A stretch of DNA of 30,236 nucleotides from a virus: IMG/VR virus record IMGVR_UViG_3300010354_000382, positions 1-30,236 of that record; one strand, written 5' to 3'. A model generated the notes under the pieces. The model did no database searches. It saw nothing but the letters and a program-made list of their open reading frames with translations, and was not told the DNA's origin. Each line of letters begins with the position of its first letter. Position 1 is the stretch's first letter. Of the stretch, positions 7,634 to 15,536 are shown one piece after another. The translations under genes and the position numbers were made by a program.

Positions 7634-7819
7634 TTAATTAGATGATTTAGCAGCTTTTGCTTCGGCAACAGATGCTTGATTATATGGTGTAATCAATTTC
7701 TTAATTGCACTTGCTGCCTTACGAGCAACTGCTGCGTCTTTCTTTTTTGTTGAATTATGTGCAACTGTGAACTCATTAAACAAGTTTGCCAATTGTGTAT
7801 AAATTTCTTGTTTAGCCAT
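7634..7819 (-). CDS. Histone H1/Hc1-like small basic protein
   Basis: A 61-residue Lys/Ala-rich protein. The stretch AVARKAASAIKKLITPY followed by NQASVAEAKAA matches, in my recollection, the pattern ARARKAS.EL.KL.K.FR..SVEASK of the Hc1-like histone H1 proteins encoded by Bacteroidota and Chlamydiae, which bind and compact DNA. The leading helix (EIYTQLANLFNEFTVAH) corresponds to the family's first helix. The SD is strong (CAGGAGG, five bases before ATG). The neighbours are the nucleotidyltransferase gene upstream and hsp20 downstream. A role in organising phage or host DNA is inferred from the family. The similarity is short and should be tested by profile search. Confidence 0.6.
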   Translation of the reverse strand: MAKQEIYTQLANLFNEFTVAHNSTKKKDAAVARKAASAIKKLITPYNQASVAEAKAAKSSN

Positions 7820-7839
7820 AAAAACCTCCTGTGTATAAA

Positions 7840-8715
7840 TTAAATTATTTCAGGTATCGGTAGTTTTGCCTTCGTTATACTATCTATAAATAACTTACGG
7901 ATTAAATCTTTTACTTCCGAAACCTTACTTGGTTTATTAAAAACAATATCGTACAATTTTTCAAACGAAGATATATCGTCTGGTGTATATTCTTTTCCCA
8001 AAAAGAAATCAACAACTTCTTCTGGTGTTTGTGTTAAGAACTTTTCACCACCTGGAATTGTTTTGCCGGCTTTTATTATACTACCCTCCTTTCCTGCAAA
8101 ACTTTTTGTTAATTGATAAACTCCTCTATCGTGACGTAATGAATACTTACGAACTTCTATTGGAACGCCCTTTTCTGATTTTTTCAATATTTCGTATTCA
8201 TAACCAGAAATTACAGCGGCCAATAAAAAATTTCTATATGCAGATTTATATTTAGATTCTCCCTTTGAATAATCTGGAGATGAATAAACAAATTTAGTCC
8301 AATTTAAATTATTTGATAACATAAAATCAACTTGTACGGATTCATCCGTTACTCTGCCTTCTATCGGGAATGGTATTGAAACTTGTGAAAATCCACGAAG
8401 GGGCTTTGCCTCATATCCCATTTCTTCTAATTTTTTTATTAACCAATCTAATACTTGACTTAATTTTAAATTATTAGCAGATGCAATTTGATCCATAGAT
8501 ACACCAATATCCAAATCACCTGATAGTTGTTCTTCTGGTTTCTTTCCTGCACTACCGAGTATGAAACAGTCTGTTCCAAAACCAATGAGACCTATTTCTT
8601 TTAATACAACTGTCTCAATTTTTGAGACAGTTGCCGGTATCTCATTTTGTTTGATACCAACTGTATCGGGAAACATATTCCCACCCTCTGCCAATAATTT
8701 CTTTAATTTAATCAT
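7840..8715 (-). CDS. Nucleotidyltransferase-fold protein with capsid-targeting-like N-terminus
   Basis: A 291-residue protein of the DNA polymerase beta-type nucleotidyltransferase superfamily. The signature is GSAGKKPEEQLSGDLDIGV (about 54-72): the GS pair, then the metal-binding pair D67/D69, and a third carboxylate D130 in VQVDFML. The full catalytic triad is therefore present. The spacing between GS and DxD is the long form seen in phage and archaeal members. The N-terminus MIKLKKLLAEGGN looks like a T4-type capsid-targeting sequence with an LAE-G cleavage site for a gp21-like protease, suggesting packaging in the head (inference). Residues 28-37 are encoded by a perfect 12-bp inverted repeat (8607-8633). 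The SD is weak (GGTAAACA). Substrate unknown: it could add nucleotides to RNA or proteins, or act as a toxin. Confidence 0.75.
   Translation of the reverse strand: MIKLKKLLAEGGNMFPDTVGIKQNEIPATVSKIETVVLKEIGLIGFGTDCFILGSAGKKPEEQLSGDLDIGVSMDQIASANNLKLSQVLDWLIKKLEEMGYEAKPLRGFSQVSIPFPIEGRVTDESVQVDFMLSNNLNWTKFVYSSPDYSKGESKYKSAYRNFLLAAVISGYEYEILKKSEKGVPIEVRKYSLRHDRGVYQLTKSFAGKEGSIIKAGKTIPGGEKFLTQTPEEVVDFFLGKEYTPDDISSFEKLYDIVFNKPSKVSEVKDLIRKLFIDSITKAKLPIPEII
8607..8633. repeat. Perfect 12-bp inverted repeat with 3-nt loop inside the nucleotidyltransferase gene
   Basis: CAACTGTCTCAA, TTT, TTGAGACAGTTG. On the mRNA this forms a 12-bp hairpin beginning 82 nt after the start codon. No T-run follows, so it is not an intrinsic terminator. 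It encodes residues ATVSKIETVV. Confidence 0.85.
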
Positions 8716-8754
8716 TGTTTACCAAAATTGTTCAATAATAACTATATGTTATTT

Positions 8755-10608
8755 TTATTTTATTTCACAAGCACCACCGGCACAAGCCAATTCGCCAGTC
8801 AAATCTGTATTATCTTCCATTTCAATAACATTACTCAAATCAACATCGTGTAATGTTTCCATCAACTTATTATACTTCTCTTCATCAATATCTTCAAAAG
8901 GTGCCTGTATGTATGTTCCACCGTCATAAGGCAATACTGAAAGACCATTGAAGTGTTCTTTATTTTCCCACATCCAATTACCAACTGCATCCCATTCATG
9001 TTCACGGATAGAAACTGTTGCAGATATGTTGTGAGTATTCATACCTGTTCTGTGACCGGGTTTAATCCAATTCTGATTGAACCATTTTACTCGTTCCAAC
9101 AACTGCAAAGGACTTTCACTACGAAGTATTGAACCATCTGGTGACTTTTGTGGAACACCAATGACAGCAGTATCATGTGGGCGGAAGTATTCATCTTCTA
9201 CCAATTCAGGATGATTTATCATAAGATAAGTATAAATTGCCTCATTCTTACCAACACGAACACGGCGTAAATAGAAATCATTGTGCCATGCATGAATGCC
9301 AGATGAACAACCCAATGTCAATGATGATGTACCAGCAGGTTTAATAGTTGTTGTTCTTGCAGATTTATTTATACCAATTATTTCTGCAATCCTTTCGTTT
9401 TCTTCTCTTGATGCCTTAGCAGAAGCTTTCAAATCCAACTTCTGAACTTTACCTGATCCTATACCTGTCATACCAACACCGAGAAGTGCATCCTTTTCAG
9501 TTGTTCTTTGCCATATCGGGCGAAGATAATGAAAATCTGTATAACCAGCTTGTAATGTTCCGATGAAAGTGGCAGCACGAACTCTGGCTTCCAAATCCTC
9601 TTGACTTTCAACATCCGAAACATTTACCTCACATAAGTTACAGAATTGGAATGGTCGAAGTGCAATCTCACAACAAGGATTTGTTCCCCAATCTTTATCG
9701 TTAGAAAGATAAATACCTGGCTCACCTGCATTTGATAACTCTATTTTCTTCCAAAGTGATTTGAAAAATTCTTCTGTTACCTTACTACGAAGAAGAACTG
9801 CCGAGTTATTAGCTCTGCCTCTTTGTGGATTAAGTTCCCACCAATTTCCAAATTTACATGAAATCATATCATCATCATCAGCAGAGAAAAGAGAAATAAG
9901 AGCAGCACGGCGAATACCACCGGCAAGAACTGCATCTGCAATATGACAAACAATATCGTGAACTTCAATAGATGATAATTGTTCACCGTCATTTTTAAGG
10001 TCAAGTATTGCCCTAATTTTTTCAATACAAATACGTAGTGGCTCTGGACCTGGTGCCTTACCACCACTTGTGATAAGTCTTGCACCTTTGTGACGAATAT
10101 CTGAATAATCAAAACGAATAGATGAACCACCGGTGAAATATGATTTCATTAGGGCTTTAATGGCATCTGCCCAACCTTCGATTGAATCACCGATAAGGAA
10201 TCTTCTTTCTTTTGATTTAGGTCTGTGAATTGGTGGCAAACTTTCTACATGATGTTTTTGAACTGAATATCCTACACCGGTTCCACCAAGAAGAAGAAAC
10301 ATCACTTCACCGAAAGCACGCCAGTCATCTATTGGCAAATAAGCACAGTTGTAAATTCTATTTGGAGAAATCTCAATTGGTTTACCACCAAACTGCAAAG
10401 AACGCATTGATGGTAAAACTTTTTTATCATATACCATTTTATAGACATTTTCAATTTCATCTTTCAGTTGTGGGTATTTTCTTTGGTGCATTTCTTTATT
10501 TCTTGTTACCAATTCTTCCCAAGTTTCCCTACGATTTTTTTCGGGAATGAAACGAGCATACTTCATGTAAACTGTAATTTCAGACAAAATTCTATTACTA
10601 ATGTCCAT
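8755..10608 (-). CDS. Adenosylcobalamin-dependent (class II) ribonucleotide reductase, monomeric type
   Basis: A 617-residue enzyme reducing ribonucleotides to deoxyribonucleotides using a B12-generated thiyl radical. Residues align well with Lactobacillus leichmannii RTPR: C88 in NCAYLPIDD (RTPR C119) and C323 in QFCNLC (C419) as the active-site redox pair; C312 in NPCCEI (C408, the radical cysteine) with N310 and E314; and the C-terminal shuttle pair C609/C614 in CAGGAC (C731/C736, CX4C). The N-terminal VLPSMRSLQFGG and GGTGVGYS segments are also typical. It is about 120 residues shorter than RTPR (739), and I have not located the missing part. There is no intein. ATG 10608 has TGGAGAAA as SD. 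An upstream terminator isolates it from the 193-residue gene, so it needs its own promoter, which I could not identify. Confidence 0.95.
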   Translation of the reverse strand: MDISNRILSEITVYMKYARFIPEKNRRETWEELVTRNKEMHQRKYPQLKDEIENVYKMVYDKKVLPSMRSLQFGGKPIEISPNRIYNCAYLPIDDWRAFGEVMFLLLGGTGVGYSVQKHHVESLPPIHRPKSKERRFLIGDSIEGWADAIKALMKSYFTGGSSIRFDYSDIRHKGARLITSGGKAPGPEPLRICIEKIRAILDLKNDGEQLSSIEVHDIVCHIADAVLAGGIRRAALISLFSADDDDMISCKFGNWWELNPQRGRANNSAVLLRSKVTEEFFKSLWKKIELSNAGEPGIYLSNDKDWGTNPCCEIALRPFQFCNLCEVNVSDVESQEDLEARVRAATFIGTLQAGYTDFHYLRPIWQRTTEKDALLGVGMTGIGSGKVQKLDLKASAKASREENERIAEIIGINKSARTTTIKPAGTSSLTLGCSSGIHAWHNDFYLRRVRVGKNEAIYTYLMINHPELVEDEYFRPHDTAVIGVPQKSPDGSILRSESPLQLLERVKWFNQNWIKPGHRTGMNTHNISATVSIREHEWDAVGNWMWENKEHFNGLSVLPYDGGTYIQAPFEDIDEEKYNKLMETLHDVDLSNVIEMEDNTDLTGELACAGGACEIK

Positions 10609-10654
10609 TTATTTCTCCATTGATTTTTTTATTGAAAACGTTGATTTGCGTGTA

Positions 10655-10689
10655 TAAAACAAAACGGTATAGCAATAACTATACCGTTT
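10655..10689 (-). terminator. Intrinsic terminator before the RNR gene
   Basis: A perfect 11-bp stem (AAACGGTATAG / CTATACCGTTT, 10662-10689) with a 6-nt loop. On the coding strand it is followed by TTTTGTTTTAT. It lies 36 bp after the stop of the 193-residue gene. A-rich sequence on the other side means it could also act for transcripts from the plus strand, though no plus-strand gene is seen. Confidence 0.85.
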
Positions 10690-10724
10690 GAAAGAAAAAA
10701 ATTGGGTTTTGCTAAATTATTTTT

Positions 10725-11306
10725 TTAAGAGTTTCCCACATTCCAAGATTGGCCATCCCACCATTCAAAGTTGGGATAATGTGATTTGTAAAAAAATTGT
10801 TCATACCATTCACCAATATAAAGATATGGATAAGTATGGCCTAACAATTCATTTATGAAAAAATAACAAGTCATAGGAGTTATACCTTCTCTACGCAACT
10901 TTCCACCAACTACAAGTGAAAAATATGGTATATCACCAAACCAATTAAGAACACCAAATACACTATTGTTAAAATAATATATTTCGTGATCAAACGATAA
11001 AACCGTGTCTAAAAAATCTTCTATGATTGGATCATAAAGATACTTTGACTTTTCAAAAATTTCTTTGTAGTCACCAGATTTACTAATTCTAATCTTTGCA
11101 AGTTGAAATTTTCTTCTTGCTGAAATAGGTTTAATCTTTACTCTTGATGATCTACATTGATACCATTCTTCATTTGAATATGGCAACCAACCATTTTCAA
11201 AAAGATATTGTGGTGTTTCGCCATCTGGCGTACAAAACAGTTCACATAAATCAGAATGATTGGTAATATCATACTGACCGTTCTGATGACTGATTCGTAT
11301 TTTCAT
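10725..11306 (-). CDS. Conserved phage protein resembling arginyl/leucyl-tRNA-protein transferases
   Basis: A 193-residue protein. YLFENGWLPYSNEEWYQCRSSRV (in two parts, about 34-56) recalls the ...GYLPY....WYQCRSSR region of aminoacyl-tRNA-protein transferases, and the C-terminal TYPYLYIGEWYE, then NFEWWDGQSW, recalls the PYYYLGYWI...Y.....P.E...G..W ending of that GNAT-fold family. The protein is shorter than cellular enzymes (about 230-250), and the N-terminal cysteine cluster is reduced to C21, C25 and C51. If active it would attach Arg or Leu to protein N-termini, marking them for ClpAP degradation. Function here is tentative. ATG 11306 has GAGAGG upstream and overlaps the preceding gene by 38 bp. 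Confidence 0.5.
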   Translation of the reverse strand: MKIRISHQNGQYDITNHSDLCELFCTPDGETPQYLFENGWLPYSNEEWYQCRSSRVKIKPISARRKFQLAKIRISKSGDYKEIFEKSKYLYDPIIEDFLDTVLSFDHEIYYFNNSVFGVLNWFGDIPYFSLVVGGKLRREGITPMTCYFFINELLGHTYPYLYIGEWYEQFFYKSHYPNFEWWDGQSWNVGNS

Positions 11307-11991
11307 TTAACCTCTCGTTATAGTGCTTTGACCGTTCTTCGTTGGATTCACCGGCATCCAAATCAGTATGGTCATAATTCATGTTTTCCGTGTCCGGCGT
11401 AACCCATCGGTGATTCCGTTCAGCTGTCCACAGAGTATTGTTATACATTCTGTCTACTACAAGTTCTTGTTTTGTAGTGAATGCTGGATCATGAAGCAAA
11501 AAACGATTATTAGGTTGTATGGCAAAATTGCCGTTATCCATCATTATTACGTGTCCGCATTTATGTTGTGATGGATATTCGGAGAATAAATAATTTGTAT
11601 CTCCAGAATCCGTGCTAGCAGCCCAATCTAACGTAAATAAATATCTACCTTTGTATTCTTTTCTTCGTCTTGAAATAAATTTTACAACTTTATTTTTTAA
11701 GTATGGAAATTCTGTTGCGGATACATGATAAGAAAATGAATCCCACAAAACTAATTCATCTAATTCTTGTTGTGGTGTATCTTCTTTCCAACAAAAAGCA
11801 TGAATAGGCATTCTCCACCATACACCACCATCTTCCATAACGAAATGGAATAATGGTGCTTGTCCAGGAATAGATGACATACCTATAATAAGACACGGAA
11901 ATTTTTTATCAAATAAATCTTTTTGGTCTCTTAAAAAATTACCACGAACATATGCATCTATAATTGGTATAGGTGTATTCAAATATGCCAT
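11269..11991 (-). CDS. Conserved phage hypothetical protein
   Basis: A 240-residue protein, aromatic-rich, with conserved-looking blocks HFVMEDGGVWWRMPIHAF (about 49-66), SFSYHVSATEFPYLK and SEYPSQHKCGHVI followed by MDNGNFAIQPNNRF. Proteins with these blocks are familiar to me from T4-like phages of marine bacteria but without function. No catalytic motif is evident. The C-terminal 40 residues are charged and Asn/Glu-rich, probably disordered, and overlap the next gene. The start shares one base with the helicase stop (TAATG), preceded by GAAGGA, so translation is coupled to the helicase; a role in replication is possible from position only. Confidence 0.65.
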   Translation of the reverse strand: MAYLNTPIPIIDAYVRGNFLRDQKDLFDKKFPCLIIGMSSIPGQAPLFHFVMEDGGVWWRMPIHAFCWKEDTPQQELDELVLWDSFSYHVSATEFPYLKNKVVKFISRRRKEYKGRYLFTLDWAASTDSGDTNYLFSEYPSQHKCGHVIMMDNGNFAIQPNNRFLLHDPAFTTKQELVVDRMYNNTLWTAERNHRWVTPDTENMNYDHTDLDAGESNEERSKHYNERLNENTNQSSERSV

Positions 11992-13343
11992 TAGAATCCT
12001 TCCAATTCTTTAAACTTTTGTGAAAGAGCTTTCTTAACATTAACATCGCCCTTCATTGTGATTGAAACACTTTTACCCATATCGGATGATGGTTCATATA
12101 TCTCAATGTGTCCAGTCATTGTATTTATTTTACTTGGGAATGTCATTCCATCTGGACCGAAACGATTTTTGATAATATGCCATCTGCCCGTTCCACCAAC
12201 TTTATCATTTAGTTTTCTTGATAGAGACATAATGAAATCTGCGATCATAATTTTATTATATGATTCTGAAACTTTGCCTCCTTCAATAACATCATCTTCC
12301 AATGATGAACGATTCGCTTGTGATGCAGTCCAAATAGGTATTCCATAAGTTCCACCAATACCACGCAAGTCTTCGTAAATATCATTCAATTCCAATCTTT
12401 TATCACCAGCTTTTGCAGGTCTAATCAAATCCGCATAATCAATAATAACTAAATCTGGTGCCTTGCCTTGACTGATACATTTTTCTATATGTGATGTTAT
12501 AGTATTTATACTTGCAGTTTTAGTTGGATAATATTTTACAATCAAATCACCCTTTAGCGTTTCCATAGTTGAACGGATTTTTTCTTGAGCGTGTTCTTCA
12601 TTCAAATTTTGAAATGCAATTTTTGTAAAGTAAGCATCAAATCTCCTTGCAACGTAAAACTGATTTAATTCAAGCGTATAGTAAATAACTCTTTTACCTG
12701 CCCTAATAGCTTCAGCTGCAATACTAACCAATCCCCAAGACTTACCACCACCGGCAGGAGCAATAATAACACCCAATTCACCAGCAGCCAATCCACCATT
12801 TGTAATATCATCAACAACATTCCATCCCGTAGGAACACAAGTTCTTGCTCCTTCTTCATAACGAGAAATAATATCAACAATATATTCGTGACCAATATCC
12901 TTGTCTGTTCCGGCTTTTAATGCAGTATCAATTTTCTTTTTAATAAGATCATACTTACCACTCTTAAGCAAATCAACAGACTCTATGATTGCAACTTTCA
13001 TTTTTTGATTTTTACAAAACTCCAAAGTTGCATTCTTCACATAGTCCGCATCGGAACTATCTCTATATTTTTTTGTTTCCGTTAAAGAATCAACGATAGT
13101 AGACTTTAAAACTTTATCATCTACTGCCAAAATTTCAGACTTAAAAACTTCTTGTGTTGGTGCACTTTTGTAAATATTGTAATATGATATTATCTTTTCA
13201 ACAATCCAAGTATTTGCCTGCGATTCAAAATAATTAGGTTCTATTATATCGGAAACTTGTTGTAAAAATAATCTATCGGATAGTAATGCAGTTATTACTT
13301 TTGTTTGAAATGTATGACCAAATTGTGATAAATTATCCTGCAT
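11991..13343 (-). CDS. Replicative DNA helicase, DnaB/T4 gp41 type
   Basis: A 450-residue hexameric 5'-3' helicase. The N-terminal about 150 residues form the helical domain (LFLQQVSDIIEPNYF near 25-39 is typical). The RecA-like motor holds Walker A APAGGGKS (195-202), the TLE motif (223-225, catalytic Glu), and Walker B LVIIDYADLI (298-307, D302), followed by the Gln/sensor region WTASQANRSS and an arginine-finger candidate near FGPDGMTFP. Length is close to DnaB and gp41. It would unwind the fork ahead of the polymerase. The SD is AGGAATAAAA before ATG 13343; the gene overlaps the 5' nuclease by 11 bp. It is not the short Twinkle/gp4 type because no primase domain is fused. Confidence 0.93.
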   Translation of the reverse strand: MQDNLSQFGHTFQTKVITALLSDRLFLQQVSDIIEPNYFESQANTWIVEKIISYYNIYKSAPTQEVFKSEILAVDDKVLKSTIVDSLTETKKYRDSSDADYVKNATLEFCKNQKMKVAIIESVDLLKSGKYDLIKKKIDTALKAGTDKDIGHEYIVDIISRYEEGARTCVPTGWNVVDDITNGGLAAGELGVIIAPAGGGKSWGLVSIAAEAIRAGKRVIYYTLELNQFYVARRFDAYFTKIAFQNLNEEHAQEKIRSTMETLKGDLIVKYYPTKTASINTITSHIEKCISQGKAPDLVIIDYADLIRPAKAGDKRLELNDIYEDLRGIGGTYGIPIWTASQANRSSLEDDVIEGGKVSESYNKIMIADFIMSLSRKLNDKVGGTGRWHIIKNRFGPDGMTFPSKINTMTGHIEIYEPSSDMGKSVSITMKGDVNVKKALSQKFKELEGF

Positions 13344-14379
13344 TTTTATTCCTAATCATGTTTAATTGTGTAAAATTCTTTTTTAGCCATTCTTCCCAAT
13401 CTGCTATTATCGAATGTAATTTATCTTGTAAATATAATTTGTTCAACTCTACTGTATTCATTCCATCTATTTCACCATCAACCAATCTTCGTATGGTTGA
13501 TTTGTGACTTTGTGAAATATCAACATCATGTAATTGCATGATGTCATAATTTTTTTGTAATTGATTTGTGCTGTGTTTTAGAGTTTGAAGTGCTTTTAAT
13601 TTACCATCATACAATTTACAAAATTCTACGAAATTTTCCAAATTTATTTTTTCTTTTTTTGATAGTTGTGGAAAATGTTTTTTTATAGTTGTTTCGCCAA
13701 CTCCGTGAATACCCGCAACATTGTCACTCTTGTCACCCATGAGTGATTTGTATATGATATAATTCTCACACCATATACCAGTTTCTTCCAAAAGATTTTC
13801 TGGATTATACATTTTCTTTTTAGTTGGCAAATAAACATTAACCCTATCTGAAACTAATTGTAAAAAGTCTCGGTCATTGGAAAGTATTACAACTTTTTCT
13901 TTGAAATATGATGATAGGTAAGCGATAACATCATCGGCTTCAATGTTATCAATCATTATTATAGTTACCGGCAGATTTTGTAAATAAGAAAACACTCTAA
14001 CCATTTGATGTTTCATCGCTGCTTGTTCATCATCAATATCTTCAAAACCAGCAACTCTATTTAACTTTGATGTTATTGCTCGTCTTTCTTTATAGTTTGA
14101 GTATATTTTTTTTCTTCTATGTGAACCACCTTTACCATCAAAGACAACAACAACCCGCGTGGGATTTACCATGCGGATTGTTGCTCCAAGTGACTTTAAA
14201 AAACCAGACAGTCCACCGACATGAGTACCGTCTTCGTTTAATGTTGGGATGGCGGAAAATGTGCGTATAAAAAGATTCATCCCATCTACAATCAAAACCT
14301 TACTATCACGATGATAGTTCTCTTGTTCGGTTTTTTCTGTTTCTATTTCTTGTAAAAGTCTTTGATATTTGTTTTTCAT
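13333..14379 (-). CDS. 5'-3' exonuclease/flap endonuclease (T4 RNase H-like, FEN family)
   Basis: A 348-residue nuclease that removes RNA primers and 5' flaps. The acidic metal-binding residues are present: D32 (VDGMN), D81 (VVFDGKGG), E147/D149/D150 (IEADD), D169/D171 (SNDRD) and D216/D219 (MGDKSDN), followed by the helix-hairpin-helix GIHGVGETT (about 223-231). The helical arch carries RRKKIYSNYKERR. The first 25 residues are a charged extension not needed for the fold. The start overlaps the recA-like stop as ATGA. In this phage the nuclease is separate from the polymerase, unlike bacterial Pol I. Confidence 0.93.
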   Translation of the reverse strand: MKNKYQRLLQEIETEKTEQENYHRDSKVLIVDGMNLFIRTFSAIPTLNEDGTHVGGLSGFLKSLGATIRMVNPTRVVVVFDGKGGSHRRKKIYSNYKERRAITSKLNRVAGFEDIDDEQAAMKHQMVRVFSYLQNLPVTIIMIDNIEADDVIAYLSSYFKEKVVILSNDRDFLQLVSDRVNVYLPTKKKMYNPENLLEETGIWCENYIIYKSLMGDKSDNVAGIHGVGETTIKKHFPQLSKKEKINLENFVEFCKLYDGKLKALQTLKHSTNQLQKNYDIMQLHDVDISQSHKSTIRRLVDGEIDGMNTVELNKLYLQDKLHSIIADWEEWLKKNFTQLNMIRNKNAG

Positions 14380-15524
14380 ACTTCATCTTGTAATAATGGT
14401 TCATCAGAAAGTGTTACATCATCAATTCTTGCTTCATCGAGTTTCTTATATTTCATAATTACTTTATCAGCAATTTCATCATATATTATCTCATACAATT
14501 CAGGATTACTCATTATCTTTTCAACAAATTCTTTGGATTGAAATTTTATTACCTCTCCAGTTCTTTTGTCTGTCCATGAGTACCATGCACCTGATTGTGA
14601 AACAAGATTGTGTTCCTTCATAACAGTTAGCCATGAAGAATAATCATCTATACCACTATCAAAATAAACTTCATATTCACACTCACGAAGCGGTGGACCT
14701 ACTCTGTTCTTTACCAATTTCGCCTTAACTCTTGAACCAACGATTTCATCACGACCTTCTCTCTTTGCTTTGATAGCACCGATTGAAGAAAGACGAAGAC
14801 GAACAGAAGCATGGAAAGGAATACCTTTACCACCAGGTGTTGTCCAAGGATCAGAGAATGCTGGAGCATTGAGTTTCTGACGAAGTTGGTTTGTAATAAT
14901 CAAACAAATACGCTCTCTACCGATAAGGTTTGTAATTTTCCTCATTGCCTTTGAAATGATAAGTGCCTTTGCCGTAGCATAACCATCCTTATCAAAGTCC
15001 GCAGCCATTTCTGTTTTAGTGGATGCACCGGCGATTGAATCAACTACTATCGTTACCAACCTATCTTTATCGGATGAACGAACCTTGTCAATGATAACAT
15101 CAACAGTTTCAAAAATATCTTCTACTGTTTCCAATGGAATGTATAACATATCTTTTAAGTTCAAACCAATTGCAGTTAGATATTCGGTTGCGATTGCATT
15201 CTCGGTATCAATATAAACTGCAAGACCGCCTTTCTTTTGTGTGTTGAGAAGGGCATGGGCTGCCAACAATGATTTACCAGATTGTTCGAGACCTGTTATT
15301 TCAGATACACGACCAACGGGAAAACCACCATACTTACGATTGGAAATAGCCAAGTCTAACATAGTTGAGCCAGTTCCTACCCATTCTTTTACTATCGTAG
15401 GTGCATCACTATCACCTTCAAGAAAGTAAGCGGTCTTAACATTTTGTGTTTTGAATTGTTTGTTTATAGTTTCGGCAATGAGCCCACCGAGTTCATCGGA
15501 AAGATCACTCTTTGATTTTGCCAT
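14376..15524 (-). CDS. RecA/UvsX-family recombinase
   Basis: A 382-residue ATP-dependent strand-exchange protein. Walker A is GLEQSGKS (78-85), the catalytic Glu is in YIDTENA (E108), and Walker B is IVVDSIAG (D162). The L2 DNA-binding loop region has NQLRQKLNAPAFSDPWTTPGGKG, written here in parts as NQLRQKL and TTPGGKGIPFHASVRLRL, closer to bacterial RecA (NQxR...TTPGGxALKFYASVRLDI) than to T4 UvsX. The C-terminal tail is acidic. It would drive recombination-dependent replication and repair with the SSB encoded 12 bp upstream. The SD is AAGGGTGAG. Confidence 0.92.
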   Translation of the reverse strand: MAKSKSDLSDELGGLIAETINKQFKTQNVKTAYFLEGDSDAPTIVKEWVGTGSTMLDLAISNRKYGGFPVGRVSEITGLEQSGKSLLAAHALLNTQKKGGLAVYIDTENAIATEYLTAIGLNLKDMLYIPLETVEDIFETVDVIIDKVRSSDKDRLVTIVVDSIAGASTKTEMAADFDKDGYATAKALIISKAMRKITNLIGRERICLIITNQLRQKLNAPAFSDPWTTPGGKGIPFHASVRLRLSSIGAIKAKREGRDEIVGSRVKAKLVKNRVGPPLRECEYEVYFDSGIDDYSSWLTVMKEHNLVSQSGAWYSWTDKRTGEVIKFQSKEFVEKIMSNPELYEIIYDEIADKVIMKYKKLDEARIDDVTLSDEPLLQDEV

Positions 15525-15536
15525 AACTCACCCTTA

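Noticed and set aside
8735-8751. AATAAC/GTTATT hairpin after the RNR gene as a terminator
   Set aside because: Only six A/T-dominated pairs and no T-run; too weak to call.
9864-10130. 88-codon minus-strand frame within the RNR gene
   Set aside because: Alternate frame of a highly conserved enzyme; hydrophobic repetitive translation with no SD.
8755-10608. Intein or homing endonuclease in the RNR gene
   Set aside because: The protein is short and continuous across all conserved motifs; no intein splice motifs seen.
13523-13544. 8-bp inverted repeat ACATCATG...CATGATGT in the 5' nuclease gene
   Set aside because: Short stem in a coding region with AT-rich composition; expected by chance in 30 kb.
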